Source: Sinonovacula constricta
Taxonomy: Eukaryota > Mollusca > Bivalvia > Cardiida > Solecurtidae
Direction: 5' to 3'
Assembly: GCA_007844125.1 (NCBI GenBank)
Contig: CM017556.1
Location: 26,803,148 to 26,867,147, forward strand
Length of the DNA: 64,000 nt
The position numbers and the translations under genes are program-made. Position 1 is the first letter of the stretch. Every line of letters begins with the position of its first letter. This document shows positions 32,130 through 44,200 of this stretch, piece after piece. A model generated the notes under the pieces. It was not told the DNA's origin. It saw only the letters and a list, made by a program, of their open reading frames with translations, and did no database searches.

Positions 32130-33104
32130 AGTTTGTCTAGCACAGGTAGGTCAGATGGCCAGCAAAGGGAAGGAACATTACATGTAGCTAAGTTGGCTAT
32201 CATACATAAAATACTTTACTGAATGGCGAGCACAAATAAAGCACTTCGCAGATGGTCTTCATACACAAGGCACTTTACAGGTCGGTCGTATGACCAGCAC
32301 ACATAAGGCACTTTAGGTCAGATGACCAGCACACATTCAACACTTTACAGGTAGGCCAGACGACCAGCTCACATAAGACACTTTATATTTATCTCAGATG
32401 ACCATCACACATAAGGCACTTTACAGATCGGTCAGATGACCAGCAAACATACAACACTTTACAGGTAGGTCAGATAGCCAGCACACATACAACCTTTCAC
32501 AAGTAGGTCAGATGATCAGCACACATAAGGCACTTTACAGGTAGGTCAGATGACCAGCAAACATAAGACACTTTACAGGTAGGTCAGATGACCAGCAAAC
32601 ATAAGACACTTTACAGGTATCTCAGATGACCAGCACACACAAGGTACTTTACAGGTAGGTCAGAAGGCCAGCACACATACAGCACTTTACAGGTAGGTCA
32701 GATGACAGGCACACATACAACACTTTACAGGTAGGTCAGATGGCCAGCCCACATACCTCACTTTACACCTAGGTCAGATGACCAGCACACATACCTCACT
32801 TTACAGGTTTGTCAGATGGCCAGCACACATACCTCACTTTACAGGTATGTCAGATGGCCAGCACACATACCTCAATTTACACGTAGGTCAGATGACTAGC
32901 ACATATATTAAGGCACTTTACAGGTAGCTCAGGTGACCAGCACACATACAACACTTTATAGGTATGTCAAATGGCCAGCACACATACAACACTTTATACG
33001 TTTGTCAGATGGTCAGCACCCATACAACACTTTACATGTAGGTCAAATGGCCAGCACACATAACGCACTTTACAGGTAGCTCAGCTGGCCAGCACACATA
33101 AAAT
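32130..33104. repeat. 38-bp minisatellite, left block
   Basis: About two dozen units of CACTTTACAGGTAGGTCAGA, then TGACCAGCACACATAAGG, with variants (GGCCAGC, CATACAACACT). The array resumes at 35146 beyond the inserted element. Confidence 0.92.
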
Positions 33105-33286
33105 ACTTCACATCAGAGGAGGCTGTGCGTTTTGCACACGGCACGCAACCTCGGACTATATTATCGATCGCTGGGCGTTAGAGCGGTCATTTTTTTTTAA
33201 ATGGCGGTCAGAGTGGTAACATCGACGAGTAAATGGTTAGATTGCGACGAATTGTGTTGTTTTTTTGTGTTAAACAGGACGTGTGT

Positions 33287-33853
33287 TGTAGTAAGATATG
33301 GTAAATTAACAATATTCAACAGCGACAGTAAGATATGGTAAATTAACAATATTCAACAGCGACAGGGATGGGATTAGGGATTAGCCGGCATTTTTGCCGA
33401 TACTGCACAGCGACATTTCTATCATTACAGCACAGGGGCACTTATGAGGTGCCCAGGGACTGAACCCGGCCGGTCCATTATACTGACACCGACGAGTCAG
33501 GCGTAATGCTGTCCCCGTAGCCCCGAGCGTTAGGAGGGAAGCCACTACTACCAACTTTAAAGTCTTTGGTATGACCCGGCCGGGGTTCGAACCCACGACC
33601 TCCCGATCCGCAAGCCGACGCTCTACCATCTGAGCTATTGCGGCCGGTCAAACAGCGACAGTAAGATATGGTAAATTAACAATATTCAACAGGGACAGTA
33701 AGATATGGTTAATTAAAAATATTTAACAGCGACAGTAAGATAAGGTAAATTAACAATATTCAACTGTGACAGTAAGATATGGTTAAATAACAATATTCAA
33801 CAGCGACAGTAAGATAAGGTGAAATAACATTTCTCAACAGCGACAGTAAGATA
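33287..33853. repeat. 37-bp minisatellite inside the transposon
   Basis: Units of CAGCGACAGTAAGATATGGT plus AAATTAACAATATTCAA, about seven in all, interrupted by the SINE at 33366-33649. Confidence 0.88.
33366..33649 (-). mobile_element. tRNA-headed SINE
   Basis: The minus strand starts with a tRNA-like head (33649-33572) bearing ATAGCTCAGATGGTAGAGCG (A box) and GGGTTCGAACCCCGGCC (B box). A body of about 200 bases follows (AAGACTTTAAAGTTGGTAGT ... GGCACCTCATAAGTGCCCC). ACAGCGACAG occurs on both sides, but that is also part of the surrounding repeat, so the duplication is ambiguous. A partial second copy is at 39084-39166. Confidence 0.85.
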
Positions 33854-33859
33854 AAATTC

Positions 33860-33915
33860 ATCCAGGAAAATTGATTGTAGGCACGCATAGGCTCGCTTAC
33901 AATCGCTTTTCCTGA
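33860..33915. repeat. Short imperfect palindrome
   Basis: CAGGAAAATTGATTGTAGGC pairs with GCTTACAATCGCTTTTCCTG across a short loop. Possibly a tiny MITE remnant. Confidence 0.5.
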
Positions 33916-34036
33916 ACTCGTTTACTAAATGTTTGTATTAAATGACAACCCGTGTCAGATCCTCTATTTATGACATGATTCCCCTTGTTTTCCGTTCAAT
34001 ACACCCAATACATATTTTGATATATTACACTAGAGT

Positions 34037-34212
34037 CAGAGGAGGCTGCGCGTTTTGCACACGGCACGCAACCTCGGACTATATTATCGATCGCTGGACG
34101 TTAGAGCGGTCATTTTTAAAATGGCAGTCACAGTGGTAACATCGACGAGTAAATGGTTAGATTTCGACGAATTGTGTTGTTTTTTTGTGTTAAACAGGAC
34201 GTGTGTTGTATT
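34037..34212. repeat. Second copy of the transposon's left end
   Basis: Nearly identical to 33114-33291 (CAGAGGAGGCTGCGCGTTTT ... GACGTGTGTTGTA). It may mark a complete 1.1 kb inner copy sharing the right end. Confidence 0.85.
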
Positions 34213-35145
34213 CCAATGAGAGACTGTCCAAGTATCAGCGTTTTGCACGGATTGCACACATTAGTCCAGTGAACAAACCAATGGTACGCCGCCGTATTCT
34301 GATTGCTGACGATCGGCTTGATTCCAGACTTCCCAAGCAGTCGCCTGTATTGTTTTCTTTATCATGTTGTTCTGTCCACTTGAAAAGACACCTTTCTCGA
34401 GTCTCTAGTAGACACATTCAAAATAGGGGTGTCCATTTTTACTCAGATCACATTAACCTACAACAACAACATAAAACATGTAATCATGATAACAAAAATG
34501 CATATGCTGTCTGACATTGTGTAGTTAAGCGGTTAAATATAAGTAATAGAGAAAAATTTAACCTTTTTATTGAAAAATTTATTGTATCATTAAAAACTAC
34601 AAAAATGATGACAGAATCAAACAATCAAAACGATGCACATTATATTTAAAATTAAGTGCATTGCCTTTCAATAAAGGAACTTATTGCTAATTTCGACCAA
34701 GTTAATTAGCACATAACACAAAGAATTGAGACGACTTTAGGCGCCTTTTTAGATTTTCTGATAGTAAAAACATTGAAAATTGTTGTGTTATTTTTTTAAC
34801 GACAGACAAAGTCTTGCGTAACTAATGTACAATTTGATAAAGAGTGTCTCTGTTATTTTGTGAAACTGTAATGTAAACAATATAGCATTTCGTTTCTGTG
34901 TTAAATTATCGAAAAATTGGCTAAACAGTGACTCAATGCCAATACGTGGTGGTTGTTTACATGTTTCGATAGGGCATTTACATATTTACTCACCTGTGAC
35001 GAAAAGTAGGAGGTCCCATTTCGCTTACCAAATCAGCGATAAAACCGTTAATGGCCCCATTCATAAATGGCGTCGGTAGGCGGGATTTCCAATCACGTAA
35101 TTTGCACACGACACTAAACATGCGTAACCTCCTCTGACTTCACAT

Positions 35146-35350
35146 GAAGGTTAGATGACCAGCACACGTACAGCACTTTACAGATAGTTCAGATGGCCAC
35201 TACGCATGGTCTTTTATAGGTAGGTCAGATAGCCATAACACATAGCTATAATTACAGTCAAATCCGAGTGCAGCCACACATAAGGCACCTCATAGGTACA
35301 GCCACACATAAGGCACTTTATAGGTATATTCGATGTGCACTACACATGAC
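35146..35350. repeat. 38-bp minisatellite, right block
   Basis: Decayed units of the same array as 32130-33104 (AGATGACCAGCACACGTACA, CACACATAAGGCACTTTATA). Confidence 0.8.
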
Positions 35351-35773
35351 CCTTTGCATGTCGATCCGATAGTCAGACTTCCACACATTGTCACAGTTTC
35401 ATTTCCTTGTTGATGCAATACCACAATACAATGTTAACTACATACCGATAATACGATTTTGTTATTTTTGAAACAATATAAGCATGGATAATATCCTCCC
35501 CACTCCTGAAAGGCTTCTGTCTATGTATCCCTGCAAGGCATACATCCCTTCCCCCGAATGCCTTACAATTCGTCTACTGTTAAATTCTCATTTCTTATAT
35601 TTCCACCTTTTTTACAGATATATTTGTCTTCTTAAATTTAGGTAGATTTTTATTTCTTCTTTTCTGATTACTTCAACCAAACTAGAAAGGTAGCTCAAAT
35701 ACTAATTTTTGAATAAAACATTTTCAACTATAATAAATTAATGAATAGTTATACAAATCTCTGTCTGATTCAG
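35351..35773. other. Intron or upstream sequence, no exon found
   Basis: AT-rich, with a pyrimidine tract and TTCTGTCTGATTCAG acceptor leading into the exon at 35774. No further coding segment seen. Confidence 0.4.
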
Positions 35774-37965
35774 ATGCAGAACCTGTTTGAGCAGCTGGGG
35801 CATCGCCGTATTCCCGGGGAGCTCAGTAAAAAGGTCGATCTCACCCTCCTCAACAATGAGATTAGGCCAGGCGAAACCGTCGAGGAGGTACATCGTTTAA
35901 TATTTAACCACCCGAATTAAGGCTAGCCTTATACTTACGAGAACTTTCATATACGTTTGTACTTTGTCATTTTAACTGAACATTTTATACATTGCATTTT
36001 GCCACTGTTCTATTTGTTATTTGAAATTTAGACTCCACCTTAACAATTTTGAGACCCGCTTAAAAACATATGCATTTTAAAGTTGTACTACGTATGTAAC
36101 ACTGCTTATGTCTACTAGCATCCTGTATATGACTATGTGTATATTGTCTGGCCACCTGTCAGATCCAAAAGAAAATGTCGATGATCCATCAGGAGGTCCA
36201 GAACCTGAAGCACAAGCTGGACGCCAGGCGCCACGAGGAGACTGACCAGGACCACAAGATCATGAAAAAGATCGAAAGTCTCAAGGAACAGTTCCGAGAG
36301 TATCTAGTCGAGTTGAGACAAAGGAGGGCAGCGGAAGTAGAATCCGCCATTGCGTTTGATGACGACAGCAATGTGAGTGAATTCGTGAACTGCATGATCA
36401 TTGATTAGATATTATTTTATTAGTTGCTTTGTAACGTGAACCTGCAAGGCGCACAGGAAGTTTTCAGTAATTATTCTTTTAAAGCTTTTTATGATGAAAA
36501 ATGGACCCCTAACATTTGCCTTGCAATTGAAAAGTGGTTATCGCTGTTCGCGTACATGTACCTTCTCATAAATATTTTATAAGCAATTCAAACCCAGGTG
36601 TCTTGGGATTTCCTTATATTTGTTATTAAATAAATGGAAGATAAGCCTCTTCAGATGCAGTACCAGCTGTCCTCAACAACGTTTTCGATTAAAAACGTAT
36701 AATGATTTGATGACCCTTTAGGGCAAATCCAAAGTTAGTCACTTTAGTCTACATGTATTTAATATGCACTGCATTCAAAAACAGTGATGTTGGTATCGGT
36801 CTTATCAGAGGCAGCCGGTAATTATATAACAAAAAAAAACAACAACGTTAAAATGTCTAAAAGCGTTTGAAGAAAGTCGGTGTGATATGAATTACAACAT
36901 TACTTTATGGTATTTGTACAACAATCTGTTGTATATTCTGCAGGAAGAGGATGACGAGTTTGACCTGCCGCGGCGACCATTTCGCCGCCGGGCGATTTCC
37001 GTTTCCTCTCGTCTGTCTAGTATCTCTGTGTCGTCCACGATCCGGCCTCTTACAGCCTCACAGACCCCCGTTAACACACCAGACTGCAGTCCAGACTCAC
37101 CACTAATCGCCGTTAAACAGGTACAGTATCGTATCGTTTTGTTTAGGTAACACTTGCCGCAATGTCCTTGCGTATCGGTAGGGTTACATTTGTGTCTGTT
37201 TAAACAGGCTTGACATATTTATGACATTTGGCTATTTAAATTTGCCAGGGGATTTTAACTGTGTGACAGGCGCCGTAAAATTGTATTGGCCATTGCTTCT
37301 TGAGTAAAGCAGTAACTTAAACTTAGTGAATAAAATGCCCCTTTATTTCATCAATCACCCGATATAAAACGCATAATGTTACCCATGGCCCCTCTAAGTT
37401 CATCCTTGCCTAAAACAAGCCTCTCTCGCTAAGTCTGTTGTTTGATTATACATGAACGGAAAAGTATTAAGGTTTTCGGAAGATATGCAAATCAAGTTGA
37501 AAATGCGTTACTTGCCAACATTGCATTCCACCCAGCACATTTGTCTTATTGTCATAAATCCTTTTTGTCACTTTTCTTTCCAATTTGATTGAGCAGATTC
37601 CTCAAGCACAAATGCAGTCGCATTGTTAAACGTTGTTGTTTTTCTGTTGTTGTGGTTGTTGTTGTTTTTGTTGTTTTTTTGTGTGTGTGTGTGTGTTGTT
37701 GTTGTTTAAAAACAACAACAACAACAACAAACACAACATTGTTAGAGATCATAATGAAAGGCAACTGTACCCATGTTGTTTAAATGACGGTTATCTCCCT
37801 TTGAAGGTTCCCTACACCAGCTACACCGGGGATCGTCGGTCCGCCACCTTGCGGTCGTATTCGAATCAGAAAGGGCCTGGAAATAGAAAGGCCATGGAGG
37901 AATTTGAAATCCTGGAATACCAATACTCGCCCTCTCTAGAGAGAAGGTACAAAATTAAGCGCTGA
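35774..37965 (+). CDS. Host gene, last four visible exons: coiled-coil protein of unknown family
   Basis: Four exons with canonical AG/GT borders, all phase 0: 35774-35887, 36163-36372, 36944-37120 and 37807-37965 (TGA). Together they give about 219 residues. Exon 1 is helical (MQNLFEQLGHRRIPGELSKK). Exon 2 is a heptad-rich coiled coil (MIHQEVQNLKHKLDARRHEE). Exon 3 is acidic, then Arg- and Ser-rich (EEDDEFDLPRRPFRRRAISV), a likely phosphorylated linker. Exon 4 ends SPSLERRYKIKR. No stops inside exons, and codon use differs from the AT-rich surroundings, so this looks like a live gene. Exon 1 begins with ATG right after the acceptor but is more likely internal, so more exons upstream are possible. 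Family not recognised. Confidence 0.72.
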
Positions 37966-38379
37966 CAAAAAGAAATCGTTATTTCTAATGCAAAATGTGT
38001 TATTAATGAACTCTATTAGTCTCTGTCTAAATAACGACATAGGGTTGTTGCCGTCCGTCCACCTGTTGTCTTATATAACCGATCAGTTAGAGTCGACTAG
38101 TTGTATATCACCAGCCTTTCCACCACCATTCCGTGAGTGCCAGCCGATGCGACAACATTTTTGTGACAATTTATTTAAGTTAAGTGATGATGCGATTTTG
38201 TGTTCATACGCGAAAAGGGTATGTATATCCAAACAAAGTCCCAACGCGGACTGAAATCAGAGGTCTTACTACCTTGAAAAATGTTTATATCGTCGATGTT
38301 AGAGGAGGTCATGTGGCCATTTTTTAAAAGTACATTAATGCTGTTGATTGGCTGGTGGACAGTGGATCGTTATACCCGA
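37966..38379. other. Probable 3' flank of the coiled-coil gene
   Basis: No repeat or further exon is supported. A clear polyadenylation site was not pinned down. Confidence 0.35.
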
Positions 38380-39083
38380 GGACAATTATACCAGGTTTGT
38401 CATGAGGACAGTTACATCAAGTTTTGACAGGGGACAATTGCAGAAAAACAGGCTTGTCGTGAAGACATTTGTATCAGGTTTGATCCAAGGACAGTTGTGT
38501 TAGATTTGGGCTGGTGACAGTTGTGTCAAGTTTGAATTCATGTTAGTTGTACCAAGTTTGAACCGAAGTTAGTTGTAACGAGTGTGAAATTAGGACAGTT
38601 TTACCAAGTTGGAACTAGGACAGTTGTGTCAAGATTGAATATAGGACAGGTGTACCAAGTTTGAATTTAGGATAGTTGTGCCAAGTTTTAACATAAGGCA
38701 ATTGTACCAAGTTTTAACATTAGGCAGTTGTGCCACATTTTAACATACGGCAGTTGTGCGAAGTTTGAACATAGGATAGTTGTGTCAAGTTTGAATTTAC
38801 GATAATTGTACCACGTTTCATCTTAGGACAGTCGTACCAAGTTTGAACTGAGGTTAATTGTTACAAGTCTGAATGTAGGACAATTGTAACAAGTTTGAAC
38901 TTAGAACAGTTGTATCAAGTTTGAACTTAGCACAAGTGTACCAAGTTTGAACTTAGGACAGTTTAATTTTAAGCACAGGACAAGTGTGTCAAACTTTAAC
39001 TTGGGACTTGTTTATCAAATTATGATAGTTGTGCCAAGTTTGAACATAAGGCAGTTGTGCCAGTTGTACTAAGTTTGAACTGA
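38380..39083. repeat. 34-36 bp minisatellite (GACAGTTGTACCAAGTTTGAA)
   Basis: About twenty decayed units of GGACAGTTGT(A/G)(C/T)CAAGTTTGAA(C/T)(T/A)TA. It ends at the SINE fragment. Confidence 0.85.
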
Positions 39084-39166
39084 GGCCACTTCTACCAACT
39101 TTCAAGTCTTTGGTTTGACCCGGCCTACCAGGAACCAGCGACCTACCGATCCGCGAGCGATAGGCC
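39084..39166 (-). repeat. Fragment of the same SINE as 33366-33649
   Basis: GGCCACTTCTACCAACTTTC, AAGTCTTTGGTTTGACCCGG and CCGATCCGCGAGCGATAGG match the body-head junction of the fuller copy. The B box is partly lost. Confidence 0.75.
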
Positions 39167-40306
39167 GTCTAAAACACAAAAAATCTAGTTGTGTTGTGAT
39201 TCGTCTTTCGCGGACAAGTGGATAAAAAGGGAATACAAATTGTGCACTTAACCATTTTGTTTTTTTTTTTTTAGTGTATTGGTAGTGACATAGTACGGAA
39301 TAGTGGGCAATGTCTATCCTTAATTATGTCTTTGTCATCTTGTTATCTTGTTGTCTTTTCTTTTAACATGACATTACCTGCAAGGTTATTGGATAAAGTT
39401 ATTAATATAGTTGTGATGTTTACTTTACAACTTTCCGGATATATTAAAGGAAAAACAAATGTGACAAAAATGATAGAATTATTTTTTCCGCTCTTTTTGT
39501 GGTTTAAATATTATTGACATACCTGTAAATGCAGGACACACGCACGTATGCTGTTCTCAACAATTAATCGATAAAAACAAAGATCTTCATTAAAATGATG
39601 TACTTTACATGCTTAAAATATATTATATATGGTACTGAAATAATTCACAAAAGAGATGTTTACGCTAAGTTTGGCTTTTCAAATAAGCTTTGAGCAGCCA
39701 AACCGAAGGTCAAATACTCGTAAACAGGATAAGCCATCATCTACTTGTGGCATATGTTTTGCCAAAAGTGTCAGATACCACCTTTCAAGTTTTTCCGTCA
39801 GTATGTCGTCATGTTAAGTTCATATAAATTTATCTTTATTTTTGCAAATATTTTAGATAAAATTACAAACGCAATTTTACTAAAAATTGAAAATGGAAAG
39901 TTTAAAATAATAGCAAGTGGGCTTTCAAAGTGTGCGACCTCATGTTTGCGAGCCAATCATGTAATCATGCATAGAGATGCTGCCTGACCTCATGAACTTT
40001 TATTTATTTAACTTATTTAAATTAGAACAGCTGACATTTTCGTGACAGAATTGCTGAAGAAGTATATTTAATCGTGAAAAAACAAACAGGTAAAACTTAT
40101 GCGAAGACATTAAGTTTTACTGAAATTAAGGCGTCCTTTACAGCGGAGAGGGGTTTTCTTTTGATGTTCGTTTTTGGTTTATAAACCTAATAGCAGACGG
40201 GACCTTTGACATCGGGGCAATCAAGCCCTTGACACGTCTACTACAGACATGTTTGTACATAATAATGTATGGACATAGAACAATCTCAATCGAGTACATG
40301 TAACGC
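39167..40306. other. No gene seen
   Basis: AT-rich spacer with short ORFs only. Confidence 0.5.
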
Positions 40307-40944
40307 TAGGGCTGTTACGATATGCTTGAATCGTACCTAGATATATTACGATATAGAAAAACCGGATTGCAAAACGTACGACAATATATTTCACTTTTGC
40401 ACTCAATATAAATACCTGAGTAAAATATACATAGCTGTATAAGCTTCAGAACAGTGAAATATGATGCTCCCAATACATTCCGGTGAAGACGATATATTAA
40501 AGTTAGGTGGCCCCAACCATATTTTACAGACGCATTAAATGTTCACACAGTGTGACTTCTTTAACAATTTTCCTTGTTGATCTGTCTGTTCTCCTTCAGC
40601 CGACGTAGTCCGACAGTATCGCTTTTGACATGTAATTCGGCGTTCTTTCAAAAAAATCAATCAGCTCGGCCATATTGTTTACAAATTGCAACAGTCTCTT
40701 TCGATCATATTGCCGAACATTCTGCAACGCTCTATCCTTATAGCAATATGGTAATTACAGTGAACTGTATGCTCAATGAATTTCATGCTTCCATCCAATA
40801 TTCGTTTTTCTTAAATCGAAAAATTAAATTTATTCTGCCAAAATTGTGCTAATAAAGTAAAAACCTTATTTAAAACTCTTATTGTTAGGAATACCGCAAA
40901 TGCAAATAGAGTAGGCCGCATTTCCCAGCAGGCTGTTTAGAATT

Positions 40945-40976
<32 letters not shown>

Positions 40977-41203
40977 ATATTGATTTTAACGCCCGACTAC
41001 ATTTTCAGTCCGTAGCTTGCGATCGCATTCCATCAATACAATCATCTTATCAATACAAACATCTTTAACTTTGAATGCACAAAGTGATGGCAGCAACTAA
41101 ATTATACAAAATAGTGCAAAAAAAACAACACAACAACAACCGGTACAACCATTGCGTATCGCGGTACAGTATCGCAATATACCGGTATAACGCGTCAGCC
41201 CTA
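40307..41203. mobile_element. Non-autonomous hAT-like element
   Basis: Begins TAGGGCTGTTACGATATG and ends with the inverse CAGCCCTA. Flanking 8-mers TGTAACGC and CGTCACGC differ at two positions, consistent with an old 8-bp duplication. Internal subterminal sequence is also inverted (ATCGTACC / GGTACAGTATCG). A poly-C run lies at about 40947-40976. No transposase. Confidence 0.68.
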
Positions 41204-44200
41204 CGTCACGCGGTCTAATCGTCGCGGATGTCTGTCTTTGCACCAACAAAACAATGAGGCATAAAATATGGATATACAACAAACAGGTAATTAGTATTCC
41301 TGCTTTTTTTCCAGCCTTATGGGTGAGAAGTTCTATTATTGGCGCCGCTCTGAAAAGCAGTGCTTCTAATGGAACACAATGTTTAATGGGGACAGAATTG
41401 TAGCAGGCCATTACAGGAAATCGCCCGGTGTGACAGTTTTATCCGGAAACAAGAGTTTGTCGTTATTAAAAATGTAGCTTGCAGTTTTAAAAAGCAGAGA
41501 GTAGCAGGCATTATTATAGAGGTCTTGCTACATAAAAAGCTTGCAACTAAAAAAAGATGTAGCAGACAACAAGGAATAAGGCAAAGTCAAAAGCAAAGTT
41601 ACGGTTCGTTACTCATAAATAGTTACATGTATGTATTGAACCGACAGTGTAAGTGAGTGATTAGCTCTTATGATATTCATTTTCTTGTTTGAAACGTATG
41701 CTCTCTACATGCTCTCTACGGCGCTGTGCATGTATTACATCCGTGCTCTTTCTTGTTAATAGAGTTGTAACCTCTCACTAGTGACATATATAAATACTGA
41801 GTTAGACTACGAGATCATTGTCGACGGATACTTTCACTCATTAATTATCATCGTTTCAAATTAATTGTATTTAATTATGCCTATGCCATTTGTTTTAACA
41901 ATTAATGAATACTTCACAGTATCGATAGTTGAAATAAAAGATCATTAATGTAAAAGTTCAGGTATTTCCGAGTTCACTTTAATGTTTCAAGTCATACTAT
42001 ATCCTATTCAATGTGTTTTTTTCTGGGTTGGCATGTAAGCCTGCCTTTTGATTATTGACCGGGTTGGTGGTCAATACTTGTTAAAGGCATTTGAAATGAC
42101 TTCCTAGAAAAAAAATGAAAGCGCTGAAAACGCTGTTTGGGTGGTGTTAGTCTTGCAATGCCTGTACCAGTACAGTGGTCACCTGGTATTGGTAACAATT
42201 AAAAGAGCATTTTTTTGCTTGATATTTACCATTCTGGACCGTAAATACCACATTTTAATGACTTACTCCTCATAAACAATATTAGTTGAACATTGTAATT
42301 ATAGATAGCATATTATAATGCTATGACCACACTCTGTATTTAATTAGAGGTACTCCCCCCCCCCCCCCCCACACACACACACACAACGGTTTAGTCAATA
42401 GTGCTCAATTTAACTTTAATTTTCTTATATTCAGTTGGTTCATACCTTTTCTATGTTAAATTATAAGATACTAGAATTTGTGAAAGCGTTAACTTTTTTG
42501 TCATCTGTTTACTGGCATCTTGTTAATATAAGTTTTTTCGTGTATATTAGTCTTCAAAACATTTAACAACTGTGTATCTTCTAAGCGTATGATATGTTTC
42601 GCTTTTCGAGTGTATTGTTTGGGTAATGGCGTAATTCTTTTGTTTTATAACAAAACAAGCATAATAGTTGGACATTTAAATTGATATTCAACATTGAACA
42701 TTTAAACCTGTGTTTTAGTGTTTTGAACAAAGAGTGGAGATATTGGCAATTTGGCGCGTTAAACAATAAATATCTTTCAGTAGTGCAAAACACACCGCAT
42801 TTTTGCTTGAGCGAAACAAATATAATTGGGTACCATGCAGATGACTTCCTAGCACCACATGTTTTGGCCGATGACAAGTGATTTACGAATATATACTATA
42901 AGTGATTTTTATCATATAGGACCTTTAATATTGTGTACGGCAATTTTGTTAGCTTTAATATTGTTTTAAAACAAAATTTACATGTCTGAACCAGCTGATT
43001 GGCACCATGCAAGAAATATTGGTGAAGAAAACAATACATTTTACATATAGGTCGTACTTGACCCCATACTTTCTTTGATGTTACAAAAATATGTCATGCT
43101 GTAATAGAATGCCGGCATTTGATGTAAAGGGGTTGGCTGTCAAAAATGTTAGCAAGTGTGAAAATTACAGAAGGGACACATCACACCTATTGATGCGTTA
43201 AGCATGTTAATTTAGTTACTGATATCCGATTAAAGTTTTCTGGAGAAATCAGTAGTTTTAAACACTGCACAGGTTGTTTGCAAATTCACCGTACATGTAT
43301 GACCATTCTGCGATAATTCCCCATTAAGACCTTGGAAGTTTGTATTGATATCTTAACCGCTTTTGATAACCTCTTTCTCACCCCATATATATCTAGTTTT
43401 GTGTCAAATGAGAGTTTCATTGTGTGTCGAGTAAGTATTTAATGCGTTATCTAAGGATATACTAATGTGACGTCTGTCTTCTATGAGCGGACTGACAATC
43501 ATGGCAGCAGGCTAAAATTATATGTGCTTTTTGTTATGATATTTCGAAGTATCTGTTCATAAGATATCATATGCAATTAAGTGTATTATCAGACAATTGA
43601 CTGTTATTATCGCCGCGCAAGCAATGTGTACTATCGGAGTAGTTTTTTTAAATACGTATATATTTTTGTTTTGTGACAGTACTTGCTATAATAAAAGTAT
43701 TCTCATGCAAATTTTGAGCAAAACAAAACCGAAACATTGTAGAGTTATGAAAATGCAAAATAACTACACTCCTATGTTCAATAATGGGCTGATCCATTTA
43801 GACCGGAACTGATCAATTCATTGAAAATGTGCGGGTGTACGCATAAATTACGATGTATGTTCTCAGGGGAGGATAACCGTCTTCGTGACACATGACTTTC
43901 CTTCGCATAGTCCCGGTTAAGTCAGATAATGCATTGGTCTTTCTCACAATATATAGTTTTGTTGTTCCCAAAAGAAACGGGTTGCTGTTAAATTGCTTTC
44001 AAAGTTGTGACATTTACTATAGAGTATAGAACAAATTCATTTAGTGTCATGTAACCTATATGTAATCGTTCCTAGAAAAGTTGTATAGATGACGCCATGT
44101 TGTTCTATAAGCAAGTGAAGTGCGACGCTTTCATGCATTGAATTTCGGTTATTATTCAACTTTGGTGAATAACATTATTGAGTAAGATTGTATTTTAAAA

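Larger units (their letters stand above)
33114..35136. mobile_element. 2.0 kb transposon with 9-bp target duplication (Mutator-like by duplication size)
   Basis: ACTTCACAT flanks both sides (33105-33113, 35137-35145). The left end CAGAGGAGGCTGTGCGTTTT and right end (inverse CAGAGGAGGTTACGCATG) form short inverted repeats. The left 178 bases recur at 34037-34212, so there is a tandem or nested second left end. No transposase. Nine-base duplications are typical of Mutator-like elements. Confidence 0.75.

Noticed and set aside
32130..33104. A CRISPR-like array of regular repeats
   Set aside because: Units are contiguous variants of one 38-bp sequence with no unique spacers, in a eukaryotic genome; it is a minisatellite.
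33572..33649. A functional tRNA gene
   Set aside because: The head has A and B boxes, but it is followed by a SINE body and does not form a normal acceptor stem; a second copy has the same body.
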